Source of the DNA: Margaritifera margaritifera
Lineage: Eukaryota; Mollusca; Bivalvia; Unionida; Margaritiferidae
Assembly: GCA_029931535.1 (NCBI GenBank)
Contig: JAQPZY010001684.1
Span: 6,417,501 to 6,481,500 of the forward strand
DNA length: 64,000 nt
Reading direction: 5' to 3'
Within the stretch, counting starts at the first letter, position 1, and every line of letters begins with the position of its first letter. Position numbers and translations under genes: made by a program. The notes below the pieces were generated by a model. It worked only from the letters and a program-made list of their open reading frames with translations. It ran no database searches and was not told the DNA's origin. This document shows, in pieces, positions 47,101 through 57,144 of the stretch.

Positions 47101-47401
47101 AAATGGACAATAGAAACATTTCTATTTTTATAAAATTAGAATCAACATTCAGTATTTTCCACTATTGTCATTTTAAAATGTATATGTGCCATCTTTGCCC
47201 GTCTTTGCGGTGTTTAGTACGACCCTCATTTTCGAAGTCGGGCAAGTAAAACTTTCCTCCAAGTCGCTAGTCCGGGACATGTGCTTTTTTCCTATTTTAA
47301 AAAGGAAGGCAAGTCCATATGTTCGTGCTTTAATCACTATATATACCTCTATTTGGCCATTCATGCCCTCCGAGCGTACTGAATACTTGATTCTACTCCT
47401 C

Positions 47402-48510
47402 GGTACCGAGACATTTCGCCCCATGGACGTTTCGGCCCAAGACATTTCGCCCTACTTCATGGACGTACCTGGATTTTTCGCCCCATGGACGTTTCGGCCC
47501 AAGACATTTCGCCCCACTTCAATGGACGTTTCGGCCCAAGACATTTCGCCCTACATTCAGTGTACATTTCTACATTTCTTAACTATCATTCCCAACAAAT
47601 ATGTTTACCGTTCATAATAAAGTGCATGTAGTTAAGCGGCAATTCGTTTGATCTTTGCTCATGCTAATTGTCAGCTTGAATTGGTCTGACACTTCTGTCG
47701 GCAAGATTAAAGAACGTTTGGTTGAGAAACTTACACGCGTAAGCACCCGGCATTTCCTTGAAGTTTTTTTTTTTTAAATTCAGGAAGTGTTATTTGGGCT
47801 TAATTACAGCCAGGTAGCTTGTTTGATCTTCATTGTCAAAGAATCTACTCAATGAGCTTTTTTATTGCCATTTGTTTCTTTTTTGAATAAAAGATTATGC
47901 CTTTGAACTCTTGTAGATTTATTTTAAACAATAATATCAGAATTGTAAATCAAACAAAGAAGAAAACATTGAACTCCTTTATTGCAAATGACCATCACCC
48001 AAAAAGGTCTTTCATCAGTTTTAGTAACTGCGAAAATAAAAGTATCGCAGTATAGAAAAGAATTATCACTGTAAACGATAGATTCATTTTCTGATCAGTC
48101 TTAGTACATAAACGAAGAAAAAGGGGAAAGTATTGTCAGATATAATGACAGGCTGAATGTAAATCAAACAAATTGAAATGGGTCCGTAAATCAAATAGTC
48201 TAAGTATAAGTCTATTCTTCTTCATCTTCTTCTTCTTATTATTATTATTATTATTATTACCATCTCCTTCTGATATGAGGATAACTTGTCTTACTATCTC
48301 TTATTTTCTATACTCTTCATCACGATACATGGAGAAAAGACTTGTTTCAAACATAATTATAATTTCAAAATAACACCGTTTTAAACGAACATAATTATTT
48401 ATTAAACGATGTCATGGTCGGAAACGTCATTGAAGTGGGGCGAAATGTCCATTGAAGTGGGGCGAAATGTCTTGGGCCAAAACGTCCATGGCGCGAAACG
48501 TCCCTGATTC
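47402..48510. mobile_element. 1.1-kb nonautonomous Mutator-type element
   Basis: The left end, GGTACCGAGACATTTCGCCC, and the inverted right end, GAATCAGGGACGTTTCGCGC, continue into the shared CCATGGACGTTT(C/T)GGCCCAA and AGACATTTCGCCC. It is flanked by the exact 9-bp repeat CTACTCCTC (47393-47401 and 48511-48519). The left arm holds three or more direct copies of 'TGGACGTTTCGGCCCAAGAC'; the right arm holds two. It has no transposase. TSD length and terminal arrays fit the Mutator superfamily, but its ends are unrelated to the 6.7-kb element next door. Confidence 0.8.
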
Positions 48511-48955
48511 CTACTCCTCTCGATGTATACATTTACATCCTGTATAAGTCCCCCACAGGTGGTCAGTGATAACTATTGCCTATGTGCACGTTCTCTTACC
48601 GCTTGACTGCATATTGGGCTAAGCTAACAAATTATCGGCAAAGCAAAACACGTCAAACAAAACAAAGCCGATATGATTAATTAGCAGTGTTTTAAGCGGC
48701 TTTCATGCACTGTGTTTACTCAAACCAGATCCTCTCGAGCGGCTCACTCTGATTTAATCCAGCTAGTCAGCGCAATTAAATTAACGAAAGGCACTTTACC
48801 GACATGTTGGTTTTCTTTATGAACTGATTAAGTGACAGTAATGATTCTTTCATTTTTAATTGATTATACAGACGATCAACTTTCACGTGAGATATTGCGT
48901 TTGTAGCGAAACAATTGCGCTAATTAATCTCTGTTCGTATTTAAAAGAGAAAATG

Positions 48956-49336
48956 TTTGTAATGATCACTTTAGAAGTTGTTGTCAAGCAAGCTGATGTG
49001 GATAAAATGAGTTTGCTAAATTATTTTCGCAAGGAATGTCATAAGGACGATTCGAAGAAGGACAATTCTTATGAAAGTGGAGGGATAAAACGTAAGACTG
49101 CCACTGAGTGTGAGAATTCCTTAAACCAAGAGAGTTTAAAAATTCTAATGAACATTTCACCAAAAGGACCAGAGCTTGAGGACTTGAAGACACAGCTATC
49201 AACTGCTGGCTTAGTGCTGGTGCAAGTGGCAGACATGTACATGGACATGTTTTCAAATCCAGCAGCTAAAACATATATAATAGCCAAATGTATATCAATC
49301 AATGTTTTAGAAAAATTAAATTCCTTTAAGAAATAA
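48956..49336 (+). CDS. Hypothetical protein, possibly a hAT-like remnant
   Basis: From an ATG near 48953 the frame reads MFVMITLEVVVKQADVDKMS, then LLNYFRKECHKDDSKKD and SLKILMNISPKGPELEDL. It ends in VLEKLNSFKK before a stop. 'SLLNYF' and 'L-x-x-LMxIS-x-x-GPEL-x-D' recall the two ends of hAT proteins of the KIAA1586/ZMYM type, which would make this an internally deleted copy. The resemblance is weak. Confidence 0.3.
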   Translation, partial: FVMITLEVVVKQADVDKMSLLNYFRKECHKDDSKKDNSYESGGIKRKTATECENSLNQESLKILMNISPKGPELEDLKTQLSTAGLVLVQVADMYMDMFSNPAAKTYIIAKCISINVLEKLNSFKK

Positions 49337-49418
49337 TTATGTTGTATATTATTTCATTTGTTCCTTCTATCGATTAAGTACATCTCATCAAGTCTCGGCA
49401 AGTGATTATCATTTTTGG

Positions 49419-49500
49419 ACAAATGAAAAGTAATGTGGGACAAGTGAAAAGTAAGGTGGGACAAGTGAATTTTCTGAAACCACTTGTCCTGGACAAGTGG
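49419..49500. repeat. GGACAAGTG direct repeats and 21-bp palindrome
   Basis: Three direct units of GGGACAAGTGAAAAGTA-type sequence precede the near-perfect palindrome CCACTTGTCC-T-GGACAAGTGG (49480-49500). This is the subterminal pattern of the proposed hAT relic. Confidence 0.7.
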
Positions 49501-49624
49501 ATGGAAAAAAAATGGCTCAGCCCTATATAGACAATATCTGTCCAGGTTTTGGACTTATAAATTTTGCAGAGTGTGCTATTCCTATTATTAATACTATATT
49601 ATAAAGTAAGTAAATCTGACTTAC

Positions 49625-49649
49625 CCACTGCAAGTAGAAATGGTTCCAT
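49625..49649 (-). CDS. Candidate first coding exon of LENG9-like copy B
   Basis: The minus strand reads ATGGAACCATTTCTACTTGC up to AGTGG|GTAAGT, coding MEPFLLAV plus one base. Its phase-1 end is exactly what the exon at 39584 needs (G|AT giving Asp), and the donor is a consensus match. It would make a roughly 10-kb intron that contains the MULE. No domain evidence is possible from eight residues, and another minus-strand gene could own it. Confidence 0.35.
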
Positions 49650-50224
49650 ATCAAAGTCCAGCTGCATTCAACAGTGCAATTGTCCAGAAATATCCGTGAA
49701 TTAATTCACTAAGTCCAAGAATGCTTTTTGAAGAAATTAGCTAAGTACATCCACATAAGTCCAAGCAGAAATCCAAGAATAATTCTTGAATGACTATAAC
49801 TAGAACTGACGATACAGAAATGAAAATACATAGCATTTTAAACTAATTCTAATCCTCTTTGCACGTGGTTAGGTTTTATAGTTTGACACCAAAGTCACCA
49901 ATGGTAAGCGTGAGCGTTACAAGGGATTAGTCGTTTCCCGAGCTTGGTCAAGTAATGAAAATCCCATTGTTCGACATCCGGCATGAGTACATTACCTGAC
50001 AGATTGCAAATTGCCCAATTAACTTGTACAAAATTATAAACTAAAAGAGAAAAAAATATATATATATGATGTCTTTTACAACCACTACTACTACTACCAC
50101 AATTGGTAATAATAATAATAATAACAATAATTTGAAATATCAAGATTATACTTATATGTATGAACTGAATGAAATTAATAAAATTATGTATTATAATTCC
50201 ACTGCATATTTATATATTAATGCC

Positions 50225-50276
<52 letters not shown>

Positions 50277-51780
50277 ATTCATGTATGTCTGTTTCTATCT
50301 CTCTCCTAGGGATACATTGTCATTCATTCATTCATTCCCTCCTTCCTTCGTATATCCCTAAGTCTATTTTATTGTTATTGCTTAATTATAGTTATTACAT
50401 ATTTCAATAATCAACAAATACACTCGATACGTTAATATTGCCGACTTGAAGAATGATTGTAAAGTTTGCCAAGCATACTTATTACAATTTCAGTAATGAC
50501 TAAATCATATATATGTCTGTATGCATGCCGGTATGTTTTTATCTACATTTTCACATACACACATAATTCGCAAAAATCTTAAACCTTAACCGATGTTTAC
50601 AAATAAAATATCAATTTGTATGTTTATCATAAATGTAAAAGAGGTCTACTGTATTCATTCTTGGAAAAATTATAACATAAAAAAAGTTATTATCTTTCAC
50701 TGCGGTATGATGCCGGTATGTTTTTATCTACATTTTCACATACACACATAATTCGCAAAAATCTTTAACCTCAACCGATTTTTACAAATAAAATATAAAT
50801 TTATATGTTTTTCATATTTTTAAAGAGGAATATGGCATTAATTTTGATAAAAAGTAAACAATAAAGAAATTATTATATTTCACGGGGTCGGGTTTTGAGG
50901 TAGTATACACCATTGCGGATGTTTTACCTGTAATTATAACGGGCGTAACCTTTTCTCTACGGTTCTAATAACATCACTGGCCATATGGCACAAGCCTCAG
51001 GCTAATATGAAGTAAAAATCACTTGAACACCGCAAAGTACTATAACAACTTAATTAAAATCCAAATGTTAAATTTATAAAACTTTTATTTCATATATATT
51101 TAACGAAACAAAAATATCTTTTACATCTTCAAATATTTATATCTTAATTCCCCAATTCATAAATAAAATAATAATGGTATATATGTCTGTTTCTTTCTCT
51201 CATCTAGAGATACATTGTCATTCATTCATTCATTCATTCATTCATTCATTCGCTTCTCCCTTAATTTATCCCATAATCTATTATTTTATACTTATTGCTT
51301 AACGGTAGATATTATATATTTGAATAGTCAGCAAATACACTCGTAAAGTTTGCCACGCATTCTTATTACATTTTCAATGATAACTACACGGTATATATGT
51401 CTGTATGCATGCCGGTATGTATTTATCTACATTTAAGTTACGGTTAGGTCTTTCAATTGCGCGTATTATTAAACCCATTAATAAAGAATATCTATCTAAA
51501 TATGGTGATAGGGCCCATATGAATATACAGTCCCAAAGGAAGAAGCTTCACACAAGCTCGGAAATGTCGGGATATCCCGACATTTCCGAGATTAATATAG
51601 CGGACCAATTATGCGCTGCTTTTTTGATAACATTGATCAATTTGTCTGTTTATCGTGAATGTAAAGAGGTCTAAGGCATTAATTTTTGGAAAAATTATAA
51701 AATAACAAAGTTATTATCTTTCACTGCTGTATGCATGCCGGTATGTATTTATCTACATTTTGGATAGTCCTAGCCCTTTA
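49650..51780. other. Noncoding, with a local duplication
   Basis: 50280-50560 and 51180-51435 share 'TCTCCTAGGGATACATTGTC'-like sequence with ATTC repeats, and 'TGTATGCATGCCGGTATGT'. Further copies of the latter lie near 50705 and 51725. An AT run is at 50229-50272. No exon is recognised. Confidence 0.45.
51557..51590. repeat. Perfect 34-bp palindrome
   Basis: CTCGGAAATGTCGGGAT is followed directly by its exact inverse with no loop. No terminal repeats of a transposon are seen around it. Confidence 0.95.
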
Positions 51781-51784
51781 TAAA

Positions 51785-52380
51785 TGACTTCACATCTTCA
51801 CATGGTCTGTTGCTTGATACTGGCACAGCTCAAAAGCCATTCAATATATTCTGATGCAATTTGGTGTGAACATTGTCTCATAAATGTATACATGCCTTTA
51901 ATGGGTTTTGTCTCATCAACTCCATTTTGGATAGATTTATTCCCTTTGGCAAGCATATTCTTGTCTTCACCTGGAAACTTGGAATGTTGCTTGCAATCAA
52001 CATAGTTAAAGAACCATTCAACATATTCTGATTGAATTTGGTAAGAACATTGTCTCTTAGACCAAGATGTGCATTATATACATTTTGTCTCATCTACTCT
52101 AATTTGGACAGGGTTATGGGCCTTGTCAATCAGCTTCATATCTTTACATGGCATGTTGCTTGTAATCAGCATAACTCAAGAACCATTCACCATATTCTGA
52201 TGCAATGTAATGTGAGCTTTGTTTCATAGACCTATGTGTCTCATCGACTCCATTTTGGACAGATTTAAGGTCCATATCGATCAACTTTATATCTTTGTCT
52301 TTACATGGCATGTTGCTTGTAAAGACCTTGAAGGAGTTGGATTTTAAGCATTCCACATCATTAAATAGAAGAGTCATGGC
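51785..52380. repeat. Diverged tandem repeat, about 170-bp period, four units
   Basis: Units share 'TTACATGGCATGTTGCTTGT', 'CATATTCTGATGCAAT', 'CATTGTCTCATAGAC' and 'CATCAACTCCATTTTGGACA'. Starts are near 51790, 51960, 52140 and 52300. Confidence 0.65.
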
Positions 52381-53316
52381 CCCTGAATGCCCATTTTCTT
52401 GTAACTTTTGTTTAGCAACACAAGTTTCTCAGTTTTAACGCCCTGTGGAATAAATTGTGGCGTGTGGAACCCTTTGCGATGCACTTATTGCTAACAGCCG
52501 AAGTATCCCCAATCTTTAATGTCAGGGATATTGTTATACCCTCAGTCTGCTCGTTATTCTATCTCCTAAACTGCTGGGTAGAATTTCACTACACTTGTTA
52601 GATATGTTGCCCATATAATAACCATTTGCTAGAGCAGTGCAGCTTCTGCTCCAACCCCTGGGGTCAAAGGTCAGATACACAAAAACTGCAATTACTGTGA
52701 TGCTTTTGAACTCCTTGAATTTATCTGAGGAAATACAAAGCGTTAAAAGTGAATGAAATATATAACTTTTCATTCTGATTCTTTTTGTTTCTGTATTTTC
52801 CAAAATTAATGAATAAATAAAAAAATAAAATGGGATAATAAAACATGGTAGAATAAATAACACGTAACACCGGCAGTTATCAGATTGAGTAGCATCTCTA
52901 TGCTGTAGTGGTACAGTAATTAGTTATGTGTTGTTGTTTTTTTCATCTATTTTTGAACCTATTCATGCAATGTTAAACAAAGTAACATAATAGGGAAAGT
53001 TTAATTACCGTTAGAAAAATAATTCTTTTGAAAAGTCCATAAAAATTCCTTGTAAAGTCCTTGAACAACAACCCTGTTGTTCTTTCTGTATTAACCATGC
53101 TTTGGTAAGTCGTAGAATTAGTTCTTGTGTACAAATTATTTATTAATACATTAACATTGCAATGTGAATAATAATTTTCTATCTATAAGATAACAATGAA
53201 AAATATTTCCCAGAGATTATGGTCATGTTTTATGTAGAGAAATCAACTTTATGTGTCATACCTCAACGCACTACTCGGGACAAAATGTAATGACAGTTGT
53301 TTCTTTCCAACCCTAG
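52381..53316. other. Noncoding upstream of the RAD9-like exon
   Basis: No exon with good splice sites and a family match was found. It is probably RAD9-like intron. Confidence 0.3.
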
Positions 53317-53423
53317 GTTACTCTGTGATGCTGTGCAGAACTTCCAGAATAATCAGGAGGAAGTTACGTTCATTGTCAAGCCAGATAAGATTTTGCTGAA
53401 AAACTATGTTGAGGATGAGCCTG
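53317..53423 (+). CDS. RAD9A: RAD9-like checkpoint clamp subunit, middle exon
   Basis: A 107-nt exon lies between the acceptor TTTCCAACCCTAG and the donor CCTG|GTAAAA. Phase 2 in and phase 1 out give 35 full codons: LLCDAVQNFQNNQEEVTFIV, then KPDKILLKNYVEDEP. This corresponds to the RAD9 PCNA-like core around residues 130-165 (human A-R-V-L-G-E-A-V ... EVTLGI ... VILRSYHEEE). Flanking exons are not seen; the downstream intron starts with a 29-bp satellite. It lies 30 kb to the right of the C-terminal exons at 23260 and 26685. It must therefore belong to a second gene copy whose tail is outside the window, or the locus is rearranged. Confidence 0.6.
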
Positions 53424-53431
53424 GTAAAAAA

Positions 53432-54872
53432 AAAATATCTTGAAGTACACTGTACTTAAGTAAATATCTTGAAGTATATTGTACTTAAGTGAATATCTTG
53501 AAGATCATTGTACTTAAGTAAATATCTTGAAGTACATTGTACTTGAGAAATATCTTGAAGTACATTGTACTGGAGTAAATATCTTGAAGTACATTGTACT
53601 TGAGTGAATATCTTGAAGTACATTGTACTTAAGTAAATATCTTGAAGTACATTGTACTTAAGTAAATATCTTGAAGTACATTGTACTTAAGTAAATATCT
53701 TGAAGTACATTGTACTTAAGCAAATATCTTGAAGTACATTGTACTTGAGTAAATATCTTGAAGTACATTGTACTTGAGTGAATATCTTGAAGTACATTGT
53801 ACTTGAGTGAATATCTTGAAGTACATTGTACTTAAGTGAATATCTTGAAGTACATTGTACTTAAGTGAATATCTTGAAGTACATTGTACTTAAGTAAATA
53901 TCTTGAAGTACATTGTACTTGAGTAAATATCTTGAACTACATTGTACTTGAGTGAATATCTTGAAATACATTGTACTTGAGTAAATATCTTGAAGTACAT
54001 TGTACTTAAGTAAATATCTTGAAGTACATTGTACTTGAGTAAATATCTTGAAGTACATTGTACTTGAGTGAATATCTTGAAGTACATTGTACTTAAGTGA
54101 ATATCTTGAAGTACATTGTACTTAAGTGAATATCTTGAAATACATTGTACTTGAGTAAATACCTTGAAGTACATTGTACTTGAGTGAATATCTTGAAATA
54201 CATTGTACTTGAGTAAATATCTTGAAGTACATTGTACTTAAGTAAATATCTTGAAGTACATTGTACTTGAGTAAATATCTTGAAGTACATTGTACTTGAG
54301 TGAATATCTTGAAGTACATTGTACTTAAGTGAATATCTTGAAGTACATTGTACTTAAGTGAATATCTTGAAATACATTGTACTTGAGTAAATACCTTGAA
54401 GTACATTGTACTTGAGTGAATATCTTGAAGTACATTGTACTTAAGTAAATATCTTGAAATACATTGTACTTGAGTAAATATCTTGAAGTACATTGTACTT
54501 GAGTGAATATCTTGAAGTACATTGTACTTATGTGAATATTCTGAAGTACATTGTACTTAAGTGAATATCCTGAAGTACATAGTACTTAAGTGAATATCTT
54601 GAAGTACATCGTACTTGAGTTAATATCTTGAAGTACATAGTACTTAAGTGAATATCTTGAAGTACATTGTACTTAAGTGAATATCTTGAAAAACATGTAC
54701 CGTTTATACTCGCGTATAATCCGATACCAACTGCATACTGCATAATGCGCCAGCAGATCTGAATCTATGCAGTTTGTAAGGACTAATCTGTAGAACAAAC
54801 AACATAGACCTGGATTATACTTGAGTATATACGGTACTGAAGTAAAGATCTTGAAGTAAATGTACTTAGGTT
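53432..54872. repeat. 29-bp satellite, about 44 units, in the RAD9-like intron
   Basis: The unit is AAGTACATTGTACTTAAGTGAATATCTTG. Its first 15 bases are the palindrome AAGTACA-T-TGTACTT. It starts 8 bases after the splice donor. Variants (TTGAGTAAAT versus TTAAGTGAAT) recur in blocks, which indicates higher-order amplification. Because 29 is not a multiple of 3, long open frames on the minus strand are artefacts. Confidence 0.95.
54700..54834. mobile_element. 135-bp TA-flanked MITE inside the satellite
   Basis: The ends CCGTTTATACTCGCGTATAA and the inverse of CCGTATATACTCAAGTATAA form a 23-bp inverted repeat. TA dinucleotides flank both sides (54698-54699 and 54835-54836). Satellite sequence resumes after it. 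This fits the Tc1/mariner style of insertion. Confidence 0.75.
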
Positions 54873-55260
54873 CTATTTCAGCTGCAAAGCTCAAAATCAT
54901 TTTACATATGAGAGGAAATTCAGCAGTCTGATATAATGTGCAGACAGAGTAGTTCTGTGTTAAAATACCAACCTTGCAATCATGCAGTTCCACTGTATCA
55001 CAAATATTATTATCAATAACATTTTGGTGGATTAACTGCCTTTTTTAATTCAGACATTCATTGCAAAAATTAATTTTAAAAAAGTATTGTGTATGCATTT
55101 TGTCAGAGTACAGCTCTCTCACTCATTATAACTTGGTAGTAATGGCCCATCACTGCCAACCACACTATATACTACACTCAGGTATATTGAGAATGATTGA
55201 AAATTTGATAATTGCTTGTATACGTGTCCAGGAGGATAAACAAAATGCCAGTCACAGTAT
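54873..55260. other. Noncoding
   Basis: It follows the satellite and precedes block II copy B. A TTTCAG at 54887 has no credible exon after it. Confidence 0.3.
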
Positions 55261-55263
55261 TGA

Positions 55264-55320
<57 letters not shown>
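55261..55320. repeat. (ATT)n microsatellite at the block II edge
   Basis: About 20 units here against about 5 to 7 interrupted units in copy A (4005-4032). The duplication boundary lies in this tract. Confidence 0.9.
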
Positions 55321-55321
<1 letters not shown>

Positions 55322-55341
55322 GCTGTCTTCAAACTTTATGG

Positions 55342-55592
55342 GGAAGGGGGGGGGGGAGCGGGGGCAGAGTGGTCTAAGGCGCTCGCCTTTACCGATCACT
55401 GCCATCTCACCTCTGTCCGCGTGGATTCGAGTCTTGGGCTCGACCAATATGGTTATGTGAGAAAACTTGCCAGTGGGTCCGTGGTTCTTCCCGGGATTTT
55501 GCCGGGTTCTTCCTCCACCAAATATACTGGCCGCCATGTATAGCCTATCATGTGCTGAAAAATGGCGTTAAACCCATAAAACCAAACCAGAC
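55342..55592 (+). mobile_element. tRNA-derived SINE with 12-bp target duplication
   Basis: Exact direct repeats CAAACTTTATGG flank it (55330-55341 and 55593-55604). The head has an A-box, CAGAGTGGTCTAAGGCGCTC, and a B-box, GGATTCGAGTC (55423-55433), of Leu/Ser-tRNA type. The tail ends ATGGCGTTAAACCCATAAAA. Copy A (4034-4046) has the empty site, so the insertion came after block II duplicated. Confidence 0.9.
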
Positions 55593-55708
55593 CAAACTTT
55601 ATGGTATTACCCAGTTATTCATATTTCTACTTATATAATGAGCTATATAAATTTAAAAAATGGGAGAGCGCTACAGCTGGTCAAGTTTATTTAAAACTGG
55701 GGACTAAC

Positions 55709-55880
55709 CTGTCAATTGGAATTTTAACTGCAGGTCCAAGTCTTTAAAGCTTAGCATTACAACATTTTGAAATTCCCCAATGCAGATTAGGACCTTGATC
55801 TGCCCTGGATATTGCGATCTGATTCCTGATATTTCTTTGTCCTGAATCGATGAAACCTCTGTCTCTGGAGTTGCCATGAC
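55709..55880 (-). CDS. Unidentified exon (copy B)
   Basis: Same 172-nt exon, TTTCAG acceptor and AG|GTTAGT donor as at 4155-4326. It reads VMATPETEVSSIQDKEIS and IKVLICIGEFQNVVMLSFKD. Changes relative to copy A are mostly nonsynonymous (for example A/T, P/S, S/I, K/Q, G/S), which looks like relaxed constraint in at least one copy. The family is unknown. Confidence 0.4.
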
Positions 55881-56074
55881 CTGAAATTCGGTATACCAGT
55901 AGTTCATCCTTTAAAATTAAATTAAAGATTACACGAGTCTTAAATAATTTACAAATAAATGCAATTTCCCTAAACTTGACACTGTCGGGACCCTAAAATA
56001 TTGCAGTGTTTAAAGGTGGTCAGCATACGGAGATTCACATACTATTAGAATGGCCTTATTAAGACTAAAATATG

Positions 56075-56310
56075 TGACCAGTCTGCAGAGAAGGCCAGTT
56101 TACAGAGGGACCAGTCTGCAGAGAAGGCCAGTTTACAGAGGGATCAGTCTGCAAAGGAGACTGGGTTACAAGGGTACAGAGTTGCCACATGAGGTTGGGT
56201 TACAGAGGGACCAGTCTGCAAAGGAGACTGGGTTACAAAGGTACAGGGTTGGCACATGAGGCTGGGTTACAGAGAGACCAGTCTGCAGAGGAGAACATGT
56301 CACAGAGGGA
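56075..56310. repeat. Imperfect minisatellite (copy B)
   Basis: GGACCAGTCTGCAGAGAAGG and GACTGGGTTACAAAGGTACA units, as at 4470-4740 but with an extra GGCCAGTTTACAGAGGGA unit. Confidence 0.7.
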
Positions 56311-56979
56311 GCATTTCAGGGTAGTTTCACTGTAAGTTTGTCACTTTGATTGAACATACTGGTATTTCTCCAGCATTTGTTGGGTACCCAGCATTTCCAA
56401 CTCCTCTCTAGCACTCCAGAAAGGGAGAGATTCCGAGCATTTAAAGCAGAGGCGCTCAAAATGTCTACTCCAGCCAAGTATTTAGTATGCTGGAAATTCA
56501 TTCTGGTTTTTTTCCTAACATGGAACAGGGGAAAAAAAGTAGAATACCTAATTTTACAGACATTTTTCCTCAAAACTCAGTTATTAGACTCTTTTTAATT
56601 AGCACCTGGGTTTACTAGAACAAAGAACACGACAATAAATTTGTATGCTTATTATTCATAAATAATATTTAAATTAAACAATTGTGGGTGAACATTGTGC
56701 CAGAAAATGTATCCAGTATTTTTACCCAAAGTACTTTTCTCCAGCATTTTTAAACCTTTCTCCACCATCTTGTTCTTATTGTTAAACTGGGTATGTGTCA
56801 AGCCATGCACATTGACTCAATCTGTGGTCTTCAAGTGAACCGTAGAATTTCAGTCACTTTTGCAGACTTAGAGTGAAAATGGCATCTAATTTACATTTCT
56901 GAGGAATTATGAACACGAGTTCCTAAATTTTGCTTGCTTGAAGTAAGCATGACATTTTTTATTCTGTTGCCACAGATGT

Positions 56980-57144
56980 TTACTGTCTTTCCTGTATCAC
57001 CAAAGGCAGATATATATAGATATCACTCAATCTGGTGGCAATGGTGTTGTTATCAACAATGGTTGAGGTTATAGTTATAGGTTTTCTGTATGGGGACAGG
57101 TCCCAAACCCTGTGAGGAGAGTTATCCAGCTTGGGTAGAATCAG
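56980..57144 (-). other. Conserved open stretch, possible exon (copy B)
   Basis: Counterpart of 5392-5556: LLILPKLDNSPHRVWDLSPY again, with a few replacements near the end (SDIYIYLPLV). The acceptor-like AG of copy A is lost here. Confidence 0.25.

Larger units (their letters stand above)
40521..47225 (+). mobile_element. 6.7-kb Mutator-like (MULE) DNA transposon with PHD-like and OTU modules
   Basis: The terminal inverted repeats begin CGGTCCTACTAAACACCGC (left) and GGGTCGTACTAAACACCGC (right, inverted). They extend through GCAAAGAC-rich repeats to ACATTTTAAAATGACAATAG and TACTGAATGTTGAT on both ends. It is flanked by the exact 8-bp direct repeat TCATTTTC (40513-40520 and 47226-47233). It encodes, on the plus strand, a PHD-like finger, an OTU-like protease domain and a MULE transposase. 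All are damaged by a handful of frameshifts. Confidence 0.85.
40473..49525. mobile_element. Possible decayed hAT-like element split by later insertions
   Basis: CATGGCTGAGC at 40473 faces TGGCTCAGCCCTA ending at 49525. Both ends are followed inward by GTCC-GGAC palindromic phrases: GTCCCGGACTA at 40501, and CCACTTGTCCTGGACAAGTGG at 49480-49500. The two Mutator-type elements lie between. No reliable 8-bp target duplication is found. This is a tentative nesting model. Confidence 0.3.

Noticed and set aside
53861..54993. Long minus-strand open frames of repeated 'MYFKIFTQVQC' type
   Set aside because: Produced by the 29-bp satellite, whose unit has no stop in any frame of that strand. There is no gene signal.
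55178..55537. Open frame with polyasparagine, minus strand
   Set aside because: Reads through the (ATT)n tract and the antisense of a SINE.
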